Below, piece after piece: positions 1-8,760 of a stretch of DNA of 64,000 nt (the stretch's first letter is position 1; each line of letters starts with the position of its first letter). A program made the position numbers and the translations under genes. The notes beneath the pieces are model-generated. The model did no database searches. It was not told the origin of the DNA and saw nothing but the letters and a program-made list of their open reading frames with translations. This DNA comes from Phenylobacterium parvum (lineage in GTDB: Bacteria > Pseudomonadota > Alphaproteobacteria > Caulobacterales > Caulobacteraceae), in assembly GCF_003150835.1 (NCBI RefSeq), contig NZ_CP029479.1, positions 620,001 to 684,000 of the forward strand, read 5' to 3'.

Positions 1-2
1 CC

Positions 3-881
<879 letters not shown>

Positions 882-884
882 GCC

Positions 885-1895
885 TCAGGCGATCCGGCGG
901 AGGGCGGCGGCGATCTCGTCGACCGCTTCCGCTGAGGTCGCCCAGGAGCACATGAACCGCACGGAACCGTCGAGGAAGCGGTAGACGAACCAGCCCTCGG
1001 TCCTGAGGGCCTCCAGGCGCGCCTCGTCCATGTGGACAAAGACCCCGTTGGCCTCCACCGGGTGGGCGAGGGGGAAGGGACATGCGGCCGCCAGCCGGGC
1101 CGCCATGGCGTTGGCGTGCGCCGCCCGCCGGGCCCAGGCGCCGTCGGCCAGCATCCCCAGGAAGGGGGCCGCCAGGAAACGTCCCTTGGAGGCCAGCTGT
1201 CCCGACTGCTTGAGCCGGGCGTCGAAGCGCCGGGCCAGCGCCCGGTCGAAGATCACGATGGCCTCGCAGGGCGGCATGCCCGACTTGGCGCCGCCCAGGA
1301 CCAGCAGGTCCACGCCCATCGGACCGATGGTGCGGACGTCGAAGCCGGCGGCGGCGGCGTTCGCCAGCCGGGCTCCGTCGAGGTGCACCCCAAGGCCGGA
1401 GGATTTCGCCCGCGCGCAGAGGGCCGCCAGGGCCTCGCCCGGATAGACCGCCCCGTACTCCGTCGCCTGGGTCAGGGAAAGGGCGGCGGGGGGCTGGCGG
1501 TGCGAGACTTCGGGCTCCGCCAGGACCGCCTCGAGGCCCGCCGGGTCGATCCGTCCCGAGGCGCCTTCCAGTCCCGTCAGGCCCACGCCATGTCCGAACA
1601 GGCCCGGCGCGCCGGTCTCGTCAGTCAGGACATGGGCGTGGCGATGCGCCAGCACGGCCTCGAAGGGGCGCGCCAGGGCGGCCAGGCAGATGGCGTTCGC
1701 GGCCGTTCCCGAGGCGACGAAGCGGACCTCGGCGTCTGTTTCCAGAAGTGCGCGGACGGCGTCGGCGGCGGCGGCGGTGACCGGGTCAGAGCCGTAGCCA
1801 GGCGTGAAGCCGGCCTCATTGGCCCGGACAAGGGCCTCCATCGCCTCCGGTGCGGCGGGCGCCGTGTTGTCAGAGGCGAAGTCATAGCGCGCCAT
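885..1895 (-). CDS. ltaE: Low-specificity threonine aldolase (beta-eliminating lyase fold)
   Basis: PLP enzyme of fold type I, expected to cleave L-threonine/allo-threonine to glycine and acetaldehyde in the cytoplasm. The 336-residue product starts MARYDFASDN, the usual N-terminal pattern of the family. HLDGAR at residues 171-176 carries the Asp that contacts the pyridine nitrogen. K204 in GGAKSG is the expected Schiff-base lysine. FVASGTAANA near residue 60 forms part of the cofactor phosphate site. The length fits the family (about 330-350). The gene starts 8 bases after the stop of the upstream epoxide hydrolase on the same strand, so the two are probably cotranscribed. Related aldolases acting on beta-hydroxy amino acids are an alternative specificity. 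Confidence 0.85.
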   Translation of the reverse strand: MARYDFASDNTAPAAPEAMEALVRANEAGFTPGYGSDPVTAAAADAVRALLETDAEVRFVASGTAANAICLAALARPFEAVLAHRHAHVLTDETGAPGLFGHGVGLTGLEGASGRIDPAGLEAVLAEPEVSHRQPPAALSLTQATEYGAVYPGEALAALCARAKSSGLGVHLDGARLANAAAAGFDVRTIGPMGVDLLVLGGAKSGMPPCEAIVIFDRALARRFDARLKQSGQLASKGRFLAAPFLGMLADGAWARRAAHANAMAARLAAACPFPLAHPVEANGVFVHMDEARLEALRTEGWFVYRFLDGSVRFMCSWATSAEAVDEIAAALRRIA

Positions 1896-1903
1896 GGCCG
1901 GGC

Positions 1904-3049
1904 TCAGCCCGCCTCGCGGGCCCAGGCCCTGACTTCGTCCACGTAGAGGTCAGGCTCCTCCATGGCTGCGAAATGCCCGCCCCGGGGCATCTCGCTCCAC
2001 CGGACGATGTTGTAGGCCCGCTCGGCCCAGCTGCGCGGCGGGGCGGAATAGAGGGGCTCGCCCGGGAAGTTGGCGAAGGCCGTCGGAGTTTCGCAGCGCT
2101 CGCCCGGCTTGAAGGCGACCCCGCCCTCCTCGCCAAGGCCCCGGTAGTACCAGGCGCCGGTCGTGAAGCTGCCGGTCATCACGTAGATCATGATGTTGGT
2201 CAGCAGCTGGTCGCGGGAATAGGCTTGGTCGAGGGTCTTCACCGACAGGTCGGACCAGTCATGGAAGCGCTCGGCGATCCAGGCCGCCTGGCCCACGGGA
2301 TTGCCCGCCGCCATCCAGGCGATGGACTGGGGCTTGGAGGCCTGCAGGCGGAAGTAGGCGCCCATGAGCTCCATCATCTGCCCCTGGCGGGTGATCCAGG
2401 CGATCTCGGCCTCAGACGTCGGACCGCCATTGGGCCGGAAGCCGATCATGTTGAGGTGGATGGCCCGGGCGTTGTCGCCGTGGTTGCGTCCCAGCCAGGA
2501 GGTGACGAGGCCGCCCCAGTCGCCGCCCTGGGCGAGATAGGAGCGATAGCCGAGGACCTCGGTCATCAGCTGGTTGAACAGGGCCGCCGTCGCCTTCTGG
2601 CCGATGGGGCGCCTGGGCTTGGACGAGAAGCCGAACCCTGGCAGGGACGGGATGACCAGGTCGAAGGCGTCCGCCGGGTCCCCGCCGAAGCGGCTGGGGA
2701 AGGCCAGCTTCTCGATGGCGCCCCAGAACTCGAAGTGCGAGCCCGGCCAGCCATGGGTGATGAGCAGGGGTCGCTTTCCCCCGGCCTCTCCCACCACGTG
2801 CAGGTAGTGCAGGTCAAAGTCCCCGACCTTCGCCGTGAACTGGGGGAACCGGTTCAGGTCGGCGACCGCGGCGCGCCAGTCGAAACCCTCGGTCCAGTAG
2901 GCGCAGAGCGACTTCAGCCAGGCGCCGTCGCAGCCATAGGCCCAGCCGTCCTCGACCTCTGGGGCGATTGGCCAGGGATAGGCCCGGACCTGGGCCAGGA
3001 CGGCCTCGACCTCGGCCTCGGACCAGCGGACTTCAAAGGGGGTGGGCAT
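1904..3049 (-). CDS. Epoxide hydrolase with EHN N-terminal domain
   Basis: Alpha/beta-hydrolase of the microsomal-type epoxide hydrolase group, which opens epoxides to diols. An EHN-like N-terminal region (residues 1-75, FEVRWSEAEVEAVLAQVR onward) is followed by the oxyanion-hole motif HGWPGS (99-104) and the nucleophile elbow GGDWGG with D177. A late GGHFAAMEEPDLY segment supplies the catalytic His. I chose ATG at 3047-3049 because GGAGA lies about 8 bases upstream and the next residues match the family; an in-frame ATG 39 bases further upstream is possible. The gene leads a two-gene unit with the threonine aldolase. Juvenile-hormone-type epoxide hydrolases share this architecture, so the natural substrate cannot be told. 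Confidence 0.85.
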   Translation of the reverse strand: MPTPFEVRWSEAEVEAVLAQVRAYPWPIAPEVEDGWAYGCDGAWLKSLCAYWTEGFDWRAAVADLNRFPQFTAKVGDFDLHYLHVVGEAGGKRPLLITHGWPGSHFEFWGAIEKLAFPSRFGGDPADAFDLVIPSLPGFGFSSKPRRPIGQKATAALFNQLMTEVLGYRSYLAQGGDWGGLVTSWLGRNHGDNARAIHLNMIGFRPNGGPTSEAEIAWITRQGQMMELMGAYFRLQASKPQSIAWMAAGNPVGQAAWIAERFHDWSDLSVKTLDQAYSRDQLLTNIMIYVMTGSFTTGAWYYRGLGEEGGVAFKPGERCETPTAFANFPGEPLYSAPPRSWAERAYNIVRWSEMPRGGHFAAMEEPDLYVDEVRAWAREAG

Positions 3050-3106
3050 GGCGAGTCTCCGGCTCTCTAGGGGCGGAGGCATCTCCACCGCCTGCCGGCG
3101 GCGAGG

Positions 3107-3700
3107 TCAAGGGGCGGCGTCGGCGATGGCGCCCAGGCAAGCCATGCGGTGGAGGCGCCGGCCCTCTGCCGGCGAGATCTGGCCCAGCAGGACCAGGCCG
3201 GCGAAGCCGTAGACGATGGCCCAAAAGACATGGCCGTAGTCCTCCGCCGATCCCTTCACCAGGCCGGCGTCGATCAGGCCCTGGACGTGGCGGACCTGGC
3301 AGGCGCGGGCCCTTTCGCCGGCGGCGAGCAGCCCCTCCGACGGCGGAGCCTCCATGTCCTTCAGGTCGAACATCAGGGCGTAGGCGCGAGAGTTGTCCAC
3401 CGCGAAGTCGAGATAGGCCTCGCCCACGGCGATGGAGCGCGCGGCGGCGTCGCCCCCCGCGTCGAAGGCGGCCTCCAGGGCGTCGGCGAAGCGGTTGTAG
3501 GCGCTTGTCCTTACCGCATCGATGATCTCGTCCTTGTCCCGGAAGTACCGGTAGGGCGTCATCGGGCTGACCCCGAGGGCCGTGGCCAGCTGACGCATGG
3601 TCACCGCCTCGATGCCGTGCTCGGCAAAGAGTTCCTCGGCCGCAGCGCAGAGGCGGGCGCGGAAGTCGGCGACGTCGGCGTCGGAAAGGACCCGGGGCAT
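3107..3700 (-). CDS. TetR-family transcriptional regulator
   Basis: A 197-residue one-component repressor. The N-terminal helix-turn-helix (about residues 12-58) has the TetR pattern, with AAEELFAEHGIEAVTM, RQLATALGVS and PYRYFRDKDEI. The C-terminal ligand domain contains YAFGLV-like hydrophobic helices. The frame runs open for another 570 codons upstream, but that part is antisense to the carotenoid oxygenase gene. The ATG at 3698-3700 gives a normal TetR length. The gene is divergent from the oxygenase across about 100 bases that hold a short palindrome, so it probably controls that gene and itself. The ligand is unknown; an aromatic or apocarotenoid-like substrate of the neighbour is a guess. 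Confidence 0.85.
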   Translation of the reverse strand: MPRVLSDADVADFRARLCAAAEELFAEHGIEAVTMRQLATALGVSPMTPYRYFRDKDEIIDAVRTSAYNRFADALEAAFDAGGDAAARSIAVGEAYLDFAVDNSRAYALMFDLKDMEAPPSEGLLAAGERARACQVRHVQGLIDAGLVKGSAEDYGHVFWAIVYGFAGLVLLGQISPAEGRRLHRMACLGAIADAAP

Positions 3701-3767
3701 TCTTCCATCCGCAGCATGGCAACCGCGGTCGGCGCCCTTGCGTCCGACCCCGGGAAGGGTCAACACT

Positions 3768-3778
3768 TTACATCGTAA
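3768..3778. promoter_or_regulatory. Candidate TetR operator TTAC-N3-GTAA
   Basis: The 99-base gap between the divergent TetR and oxygenase starts contains TTACATCGTAA, a perfect 4+4 inverted repeat around a 3-base centre, in a locally AT-richer patch 22 bases before the oxygenase ATG. Placement suits repression of the oxygenase promoter. The arms are short, so chance is not excluded. Confidence 0.4.
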
Positions 3779-3799
3779 CTCGGCTGAGGCGCGACCCTG

Positions 3800-5188
3800 A
3801 TGAGCGAAAAGAAGCGTGGCAACCCTTACCTGACCGGGAACTTCGCCCCAGTCCGCACCGAGGATGACTTCGACCTCGAGGTTGTCGGCGAGATTCCGGA
3901 GGGTCTGGCGGGCACGCTCTACCGCACCGGCGCCAATCCGCAGTTCGAGCCCCTGGATCCCAACTACCACTGGTTCACGGGCGACGGCATGGTCCACGCC
4001 TTCCGGGTGGGCGGCGGCAAGGTCACCTATCGGAACCGCTATGTCCGCACCCCGAAGTGGGAGCTGGAGCACCAGCACGGCCGGTCCCTGTTCGGTGGCT
4101 TCAATCCCATGCTGAGCGATCCCCTGGCCGCCGGCCAGGACAGCGGCGTGGCGAACACCAACATCCTTTTCCACGCCGGCCGCCTTCTGGCCCTGGAAGA
4201 GGGGCACATGCCCTTCGAGGTGGACCGCGACACCCTGGCCCCCTTGGGCTACGCCAGCGAGTACGCCGGGCGGGTCACCGCGCATCCCAAACTGGACCCG
4301 AAGACCGGGGAGATGGTCTGGTTCGGCTATGGCGTCGGACCCCACCCCTTCTCCACGACCATGAGCTACGGGGTTACCGACGCCTCCGGCAAGGTCGTCC
4401 AGCGGACGGACTTCGAGGCGCCCTACTCGGCCATGGTCCACGACTTCCTGGTCACCGAGAACTACGTCCTGTTCCCGGTCATGCCCCTCACCGGCAGCCT
4501 TGAGCGGGCCATGAAGGGCCTGCCCGGCTACGCCTGGGAACCGGGCAAGCCCTCCTATGTCGGCCTCATGAAGCGGGGCGAGGGGGTCTCGGCCATCCGC
4601 TGGTTCATGACCAAGCCAGGCTATGTCTTCCATCCCATGAACGCCCGGGAGGAGGGCGACCGGATCATCGCTGAGGTCTGCCTCTACGACGCCGCTCCCC
4701 TTTTCCCCCTGGCCGATGGCCGGCCAGGGGCCCGCAGCGGCGCCCGGCTGACCCGATGGGAATTCGACCTGACGGGCGCCACGGACCAGGTGAAGGAGAC
4801 GGCCATCGACGACCTCGATTCCGAATTCCCGCGCCTGGATGAGCGCTTCGCCGGCCTGCCCTACCGTCACGGCTACTATGCGGCCGACACCACTGGCGCC
4901 AAGTCGGTCAAGATGAACGCCATCGCCCACATCGACCTGAAGTCCGGCGTTCGGAAGGTCTGCACCTTCGAGCCTGGCGACCAGGTCTCCGAGCCGGTCT
5001 TCACGCCCCGCTCCGCCACGGCGGCCGAGGGCGAGGGCTGGCTGACCACGGTGGTCTGGCGCGCCGCCGAGAACCGTTCCGACCTCGTCATCCTCGACGC
5101 CTCGGACGTCGACCGGGGTCCCGTGGCCCTGGCCAAGGTCCCTCGGCGGGTCCCCTTCGGTTTCCATGGGAACTGGGTGGACGCCTAG
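3800..5188 (+). CDS. Carotenoid/stilbene cleavage oxygenase (RPE65 family)
   Basis: Non-haem Fe(II) dioxygenase that splits a C=C bond of carotenoids, apocarotenoids or lignin-derived stilbenes. The 462-residue product has the four iron-binding histidines in the expected contexts: H162 (TAHPKLD), H214 (MVHDFLVTENY), H278 (VFHPMNA) and H456 (FGFHGNW close to the C terminus). YRTGANPQF and HWFTGDGMVHAF near residues 41-67 are family signatures. No signal peptide is visible, so it is cytoplasmic. It stands alone downstream of a divergent TetR gene, which suggests substrate induction. The sequence alone does not separate lignostilbene dioxygenase from carotenoid cleavage activity. Confidence 0.88.
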   Translation: MSEKKRGNPYLTGNFAPVRTEDDFDLEVVGEIPEGLAGTLYRTGANPQFEPLDPNYHWFTGDGMVHAFRVGGGKVTYRNRYVRTPKWELEHQHGRSLFGGFNPMLSDPLAAGQDSGVANTNILFHAGRLLALEEGHMPFEVDRDTLAPLGYASEYAGRVTAHPKLDPKTGEMVWFGYGVGPHPFSTTMSYGVTDASGKVVQRTDFEAPYSAMVHDFLVTENYVLFPVMPLTGSLERAMKGLPGYAWEPGKPSYVGLMKRGEGVSAIRWFMTKPGYVFHPMNAREEGDRIIAEVCLYDAAPLFPLADGRPGARSGARLTRWEFDLTGATDQVKETAIDDLDSEFPRLDERFAGLPYRHGYYAADTTGAKSVKMNAIAHIDLKSGVRKVCTFEPGDQVSEPVFTPRSATAAEGEGWLTTVVWRAAENRSDLVILDASDVDRGPVALAKVPRRVPFGFHGNWVDA

Positions 5189-5262
5189 GCGGCCGGCTTC
5201 GTCCAACCGACACAGTTCCGGGCCAGACTGCGACTCCCGCAACTTCCAGGCCCGGAACCTCC

Positions 5263-6924
5263 ATGTCCCCGATCCCCCCCACCCGTCGCCACGCCCTGGC
5301 GGGGCTGTCTGCCTCCGCCGTCGTCCTCGCGAGCCTGACGCCGGCGGGCGCCCAGGCGTCGCCGCCGGAAATCTTCCGGCACGGCGTGGCCAGTGGCGAT
5401 CCGGATGCGACAAGCATCGTACTCTGGACCCGGGTCACCGCTTCCGGCCCTGTCGAGGTCGAGTGGGAACTGGCCGATGACCCGGCCTTCACCCGGCCCG
5501 TGCAGGGCGGTCGGGTGATCGCGGGTCCCGAGCGGGATTTCACGGTCAAGGTCCTGGCCTCCGGGCTGACGCCTGGCCGTCAGTACCACTACCGGTTCCG
5601 CGCCTTGGGCGAGGCTTCGCCCGCGGGACGCACCCTGACGCTTCCGACGGGACGGTTGGACCGGCTGGGCCTGGCCCTCGTGTCCTGCTCCAACTACGCC
5701 TTTGGCTTCTTCAACGCCTACGCGGCCATCGCCCGGGACGCGGCGGTGGACCTGGTGCTCCACACCGGCGACTACATCTACGAGTATGCCGGCGACGGCT
5801 GGGGGTCTGAGGCGGCCCAACGGATCGGCCGGGTCCACGAGCCGTCCCGCGAGATCCTCACCCTCTCCGACTACCGGATCCGTCACGCCCAGTACAAGAC
5901 GGACGCCGGGTCCCGCGCCATGCTCGCGGCCAAGCCCCTGCTGTGCTGCTGGGATGATCACGAGAGCGCCAACAACCCCTGGACAGGGGGGGCCGAGAAC
6001 CACCAGCCCGAGACGGAGGGGGACTGGGGTGCGCGCCGTGACGCCGCTCTACAGGCCTATTACGAGTGGATGCCGATCCGCGACCCGGCGCCGGGACGGA
6101 CCCGCGCCCAGTTCTGGCGGACCTATGTCTTTGGCGACCTCGCCACGCTTTGCACCCTCGAGACCCGCCACACAGCCCGGGCTCAACAGATCGACTATGC
6201 CGACTGGCGCGACCAGGTGAAGAGCCGCCAGGACGCCGAAACGCTTGAACGCGAGACCATCGGAGCGCCCGGGCGCCGCCTGATCGGTCCGGACCAGGAA
6301 GCAGGCCTTGCCGCAGCCTGGCGCGCCTCCATTGCATCCGGGCAGCCCTGGCGGCTGGTCGGCAATCCCATGCCCATCGCCCGGACGCGGGTTCCGGATG
6401 TCGCCTCCCTGGGCCTCGTTGCGGGCGCCCGGGGACCTGCAGCCGAAGTGCTGGCCTGGAAGGGTCGATGGAACCTGCCCTTCTACCCGGACACCTGGGA
6501 TGGCTATTCCTGGGCCCGCGAGCGCTTCTACGACTCCGCTCGTGACGCGGGCGCGACGGATCTCGTTTTCCTGACGGGAGACAGCCACAGCTTCTGGGCG
6601 AACCAGTTGGCCGATGGACAGGGCCGGGCTGCGGGCGTCGAGATCGGGACTTCAGGGGTCACCTCCCCGGGTGACTTCATCGAGAGTGGCTTTGGCCCGA
6701 AGGCTTCCGCCCGGCTCGACAAGGCCTTCGCCGACCACAACCCCGAGGTGCTTTGGACTGATGGCCTGCACCAGGGCTATGTCCGGGTCGAGCTAGGGCG
6801 TTCCGGTGGCCGCGCCATCTTCCTGTCCACCCCCGACCTGGCGCGGCCCGGCCACCGGGCTGAGGTCCTGGGAACCTGGCGCATTGATCGGGGGCCCTCT
6901 GGCCTGCGCCTTTCCCCCGCCTAG
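5263..6924 (+). CDS. phoD: Tat-exported PhoD-like alkaline phosphatase/phosphodiesterase
   Basis: Periplasmic or secreted metallophosphoesterase of the PhoD family. The N terminus has a twin-arginine signal (TRRHALAGL followed by a hydrophobic stretch ending AGAQA, residues 7-31), which fits folded, metal-loaded export. An N-terminal Ig-like PhoD domain (about 33-130) precedes the catalytic domain, with SCSNYAFGFF (C142), LHTGDYIYEY (D170), CWDDHESANN and LTGDSHSFW metal-ligand motifs in the usual order. At 553 residues the length is normal. It follows the oxygenase by 74 bases and precedes the DUF1800/DUF1501 pair on the same strand. I could not find a convincing Pho box upstream. Confidence 0.9.
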   Translation: MSPIPPTRRHALAGLSASAVVLASLTPAGAQASPPEIFRHGVASGDPDATSIVLWTRVTASGPVEVEWELADDPAFTRPVQGGRVIAGPERDFTVKVLASGLTPGRQYHYRFRALGEASPAGRTLTLPTGRLDRLGLALVSCSNYAFGFFNAYAAIARDAAVDLVLHTGDYIYEYAGDGWGSEAAQRIGRVHEPSREILTLSDYRIRHAQYKTDAGSRAMLAAKPLLCCWDDHESANNPWTGGAENHQPETEGDWGARRDAALQAYYEWMPIRDPAPGRTRAQFWRTYVFGDLATLCTLETRHTARAQQIDYADWRDQVKSRQDAETLERETIGAPGRRLIGPDQEAGLAAAWRASIASGQPWRLVGNPMPIARTRVPDVASLGLVAGARGPAAEVLAWKGRWNLPFYPDTWDGYSWARERFYDSARDAGATDLVFLTGDSHSFWANQLADGQGRAAGVEIGTSGVTSPGDFIESGFGPKASARLDKAFADHNPEVLWTDGLHQGYVRVELGRSGGRAIFLSTPDLARPGHRAEVLGTWRIDRGPSGLRLSPA

Positions 6925-6958
6925 GGCGGGAATCGATTGACCTTGGGGAAGGGCTAAT

Positions 6959-7008
6959 GGTGTCTTCAGTGTACTGCGAAACAGTGCGGTAACCGGCTGA
7001 GGGACACC
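6959..7008. promoter_or_regulatory. Possible structured leader upstream of the DUF1800 gene
   Basis: GGTGTC at 6959-6964 pairs with GACACC at 7003-7008. Between them, CAGT/ACTG inverted repeats can form alternative small hairpins and CGGTAACCG can form another. The nested arrangement lies in the 125-base gap before the DUF1800 gene and has no T tract, so it is more like a leader than a terminator. Stems are short and the assignment is tentative. Confidence 0.25.
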
Positions 7009-7049
7009 GTTCCCCCGGGTGCTGGGGATTGGTGATGGGGGGAAGGATC

Positions 7050-8747
7050 ATGGGAAGACTCTGGACCAGCCTGGTCCTCGCCTTGTTCCTCGCCGCCTGC
7101 GGCGGTGGCGGTGGCGGCGGAGGATCGACAGGTACGGGACCGGCGCCCATTCCGCCTCCGACCGAGGCTGAGGCCGGCCGGCTTCTCTCCCAAGCCACCT
7201 TCGGGGCCACCGACGCGGATATCGAGCAGGTGCGGGCCACGACCATCGAGGCCTGGATCCGGAGCCAGATCAGCGCGCCAGCCTCAACCCCGACCCACCA
7301 GGCCTTCCTGGAAACCCGCCTGGAGGAACTGAGGCAGACTACGCCGACGGCCCAGCTCTTTCCCGAACTCTTCTACGACTCCTGGTGGCGTACGGCTGTG
7401 AACAGCCCCGACCAGCTCCGCCAGAGGGTCGCCTTCGCCTATTCCCAGATCTTCGTCATCTCTGCGGGCTCCGATGTCATCGATCCCCGTGGCGCGGGGT
7501 CCTATTATGACATGCTGACGGCAAATGCCTTCGGCAACTACCGTGACCTGCTTCAGGCGGTGACCCTGCACCCCATGATGGGGCGATACCTGACCTACCT
7601 GGGTAATGTGAAGGAAGACGCCGCCGGGACCCGAACGCCGGACGAGAACTACGCCCGGGAAGTCATGCAGCTGATGACGATCGGCCTGTTCCAGCTGAAC
7701 ACGGATGGCACCCCCAAACTCGACCTCAACGGCAGGCCCGTCGCGGCCTATACCCAGGCGGACATTTCCGGCCTCGCCCGGGTCTTCACCGGCTGGTCCT
7801 GGTACAGCCCGACCCCGACCAACAACACCTTCTTCGGCGGTGCGCGGGATCCGGACTCAGCGATCCGGCCGATGATCCTCTACGCCCAGTATCACTCGAC
7901 CTCGCAGAAGAGCTTCCTGGGGGTCACCATCCCCGCCTCGACGACGGTTGACGGGCCCGGCGACCTGAAAGTCGCCCTCGACACCCTGTTCAACCACCCC
8001 AATACGGGGCCGTTCATCTCGCGGCAGCTGATCCAGAGGCTGGTGACCAGCAATCCTTCGCCAACCTATGTCCAGCGTGTGGCGGGCGTATTCAACAACA
8101 ACGGGGCGGGCGTGCGCGGCGACATGGCGGCCGTCATCACCGCCATCCTCATGGACCCGGAGGCGCGGTCGGCTTCGGTGGCCTCGGACCCGGCCTATGG
8201 CAAGCTGCGCGAACCGGTCCTTCGCATGACCCACATGCTCCGGGCCTTCAACAGCACCTCGACGACCGGCAAGTGGCAGGTCCGGTCGACCAGCGCCAGC
8301 ACCTCGCTGGGGCAATCTCCCCTCAACGCCTCCTCGGTCTTCAACTTCTGGCGGCCGGGATATGTCCCGCCGGCGACGACGGCGCTCGGAGGACGGAGTT
8401 TGGCCGCCCCTGAGTTCCAGATCGTCAACGAGGTCACGAATGCGGGGTACGTGAACACCATCACCCAGGTGGTGAATACCGGCCTCGGAGTGAACAATGA
8501 CGTTCGCCTTTCGACCTCCAACGAGATCCTGCTCGCCGAGAAGCCCGACCAGCTTGCGGATCGTCTCAACCGCGTGCTGCTGTCCGGACAGATGAGTGCG
8601 GCGCTACGCAAGCGCGTCATCGACTCCGTGAGTTCGTACGCCGTCTCGTCAACCGATGCGAACCAGGCGGCCCAGGCCCGGACCAACCGGGTCAAGGCCG
8701 CGCTCCTGATCGTCATGACCTCGCCCGAATACCTGGTCCAGAAATGA
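7050..8747 (+). CDS. DUF1800 family lipoprotein
   Basis: Exported protein of the DUF1800 family, which has no established function and usually sits directly before a DUF1501 gene, as here. The start at ATG 7050 is preferred because GGGGGGAAGG lies just upstream and it gives a compact lipoprotein signal, MGRLWTSLVLALFLAAC, with the lipobox Cys followed by a glycine run. In-frame TTG 7029 or ATG 7035 are alternatives. The mature part starts with the family pattern AGRLLSQATFGAT and contains PDENYAREVMQL and DPEARS. The product is 565 residues. The next gene starts 13 bases after the stop, so the two are cotranscribed. Confidence 0.85.
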   Translation: MGRLWTSLVLALFLAACGGGGGGGGSTGTGPAPIPPPTEAEAGRLLSQATFGATDADIEQVRATTIEAWIRSQISAPASTPTHQAFLETRLEELRQTTPTAQLFPELFYDSWWRTAVNSPDQLRQRVAFAYSQIFVISAGSDVIDPRGAGSYYDMLTANAFGNYRDLLQAVTLHPMMGRYLTYLGNVKEDAAGTRTPDENYAREVMQLMTIGLFQLNTDGTPKLDLNGRPVAAYTQADISGLARVFTGWSWYSPTPTNNTFFGGARDPDSAIRPMILYAQYHSTSQKSFLGVTIPASTTVDGPGDLKVALDTLFNHPNTGPFISRQLIQRLVTSNPSPTYVQRVAGVFNNNGAGVRGDMAAVITAILMDPEARSASVASDPAYGKLREPVLRMTHMLRAFNSTSTTGKWQVRSTSASTSLGQSPLNASSVFNFWRPGYVPPATTALGGRSLAAPEFQIVNEVTNAGYVNTITQVVNTGLGVNNDVRLSTSNEILLAEKPDQLADRLNRVLLSGQMSAALRKRVIDSVSSYAVSSTDANQAAQARTNRVKAALLIVMTSPEYLVQK

Positions 8748-8760
8748 GGAGCCCCGTCTG

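Noticed and set aside
5189..5262. A Pho box in front of phoD
   Set aside because: No pair of CTGTCAT-like repeats with the right spacing could be found.
3701..5413. A long N-terminal extension of the TetR gene in the same frame
   Set aside because: It is antisense to the carotenoid oxygenase and would put about 570 unrelated residues before a standard TetR start with normal length.
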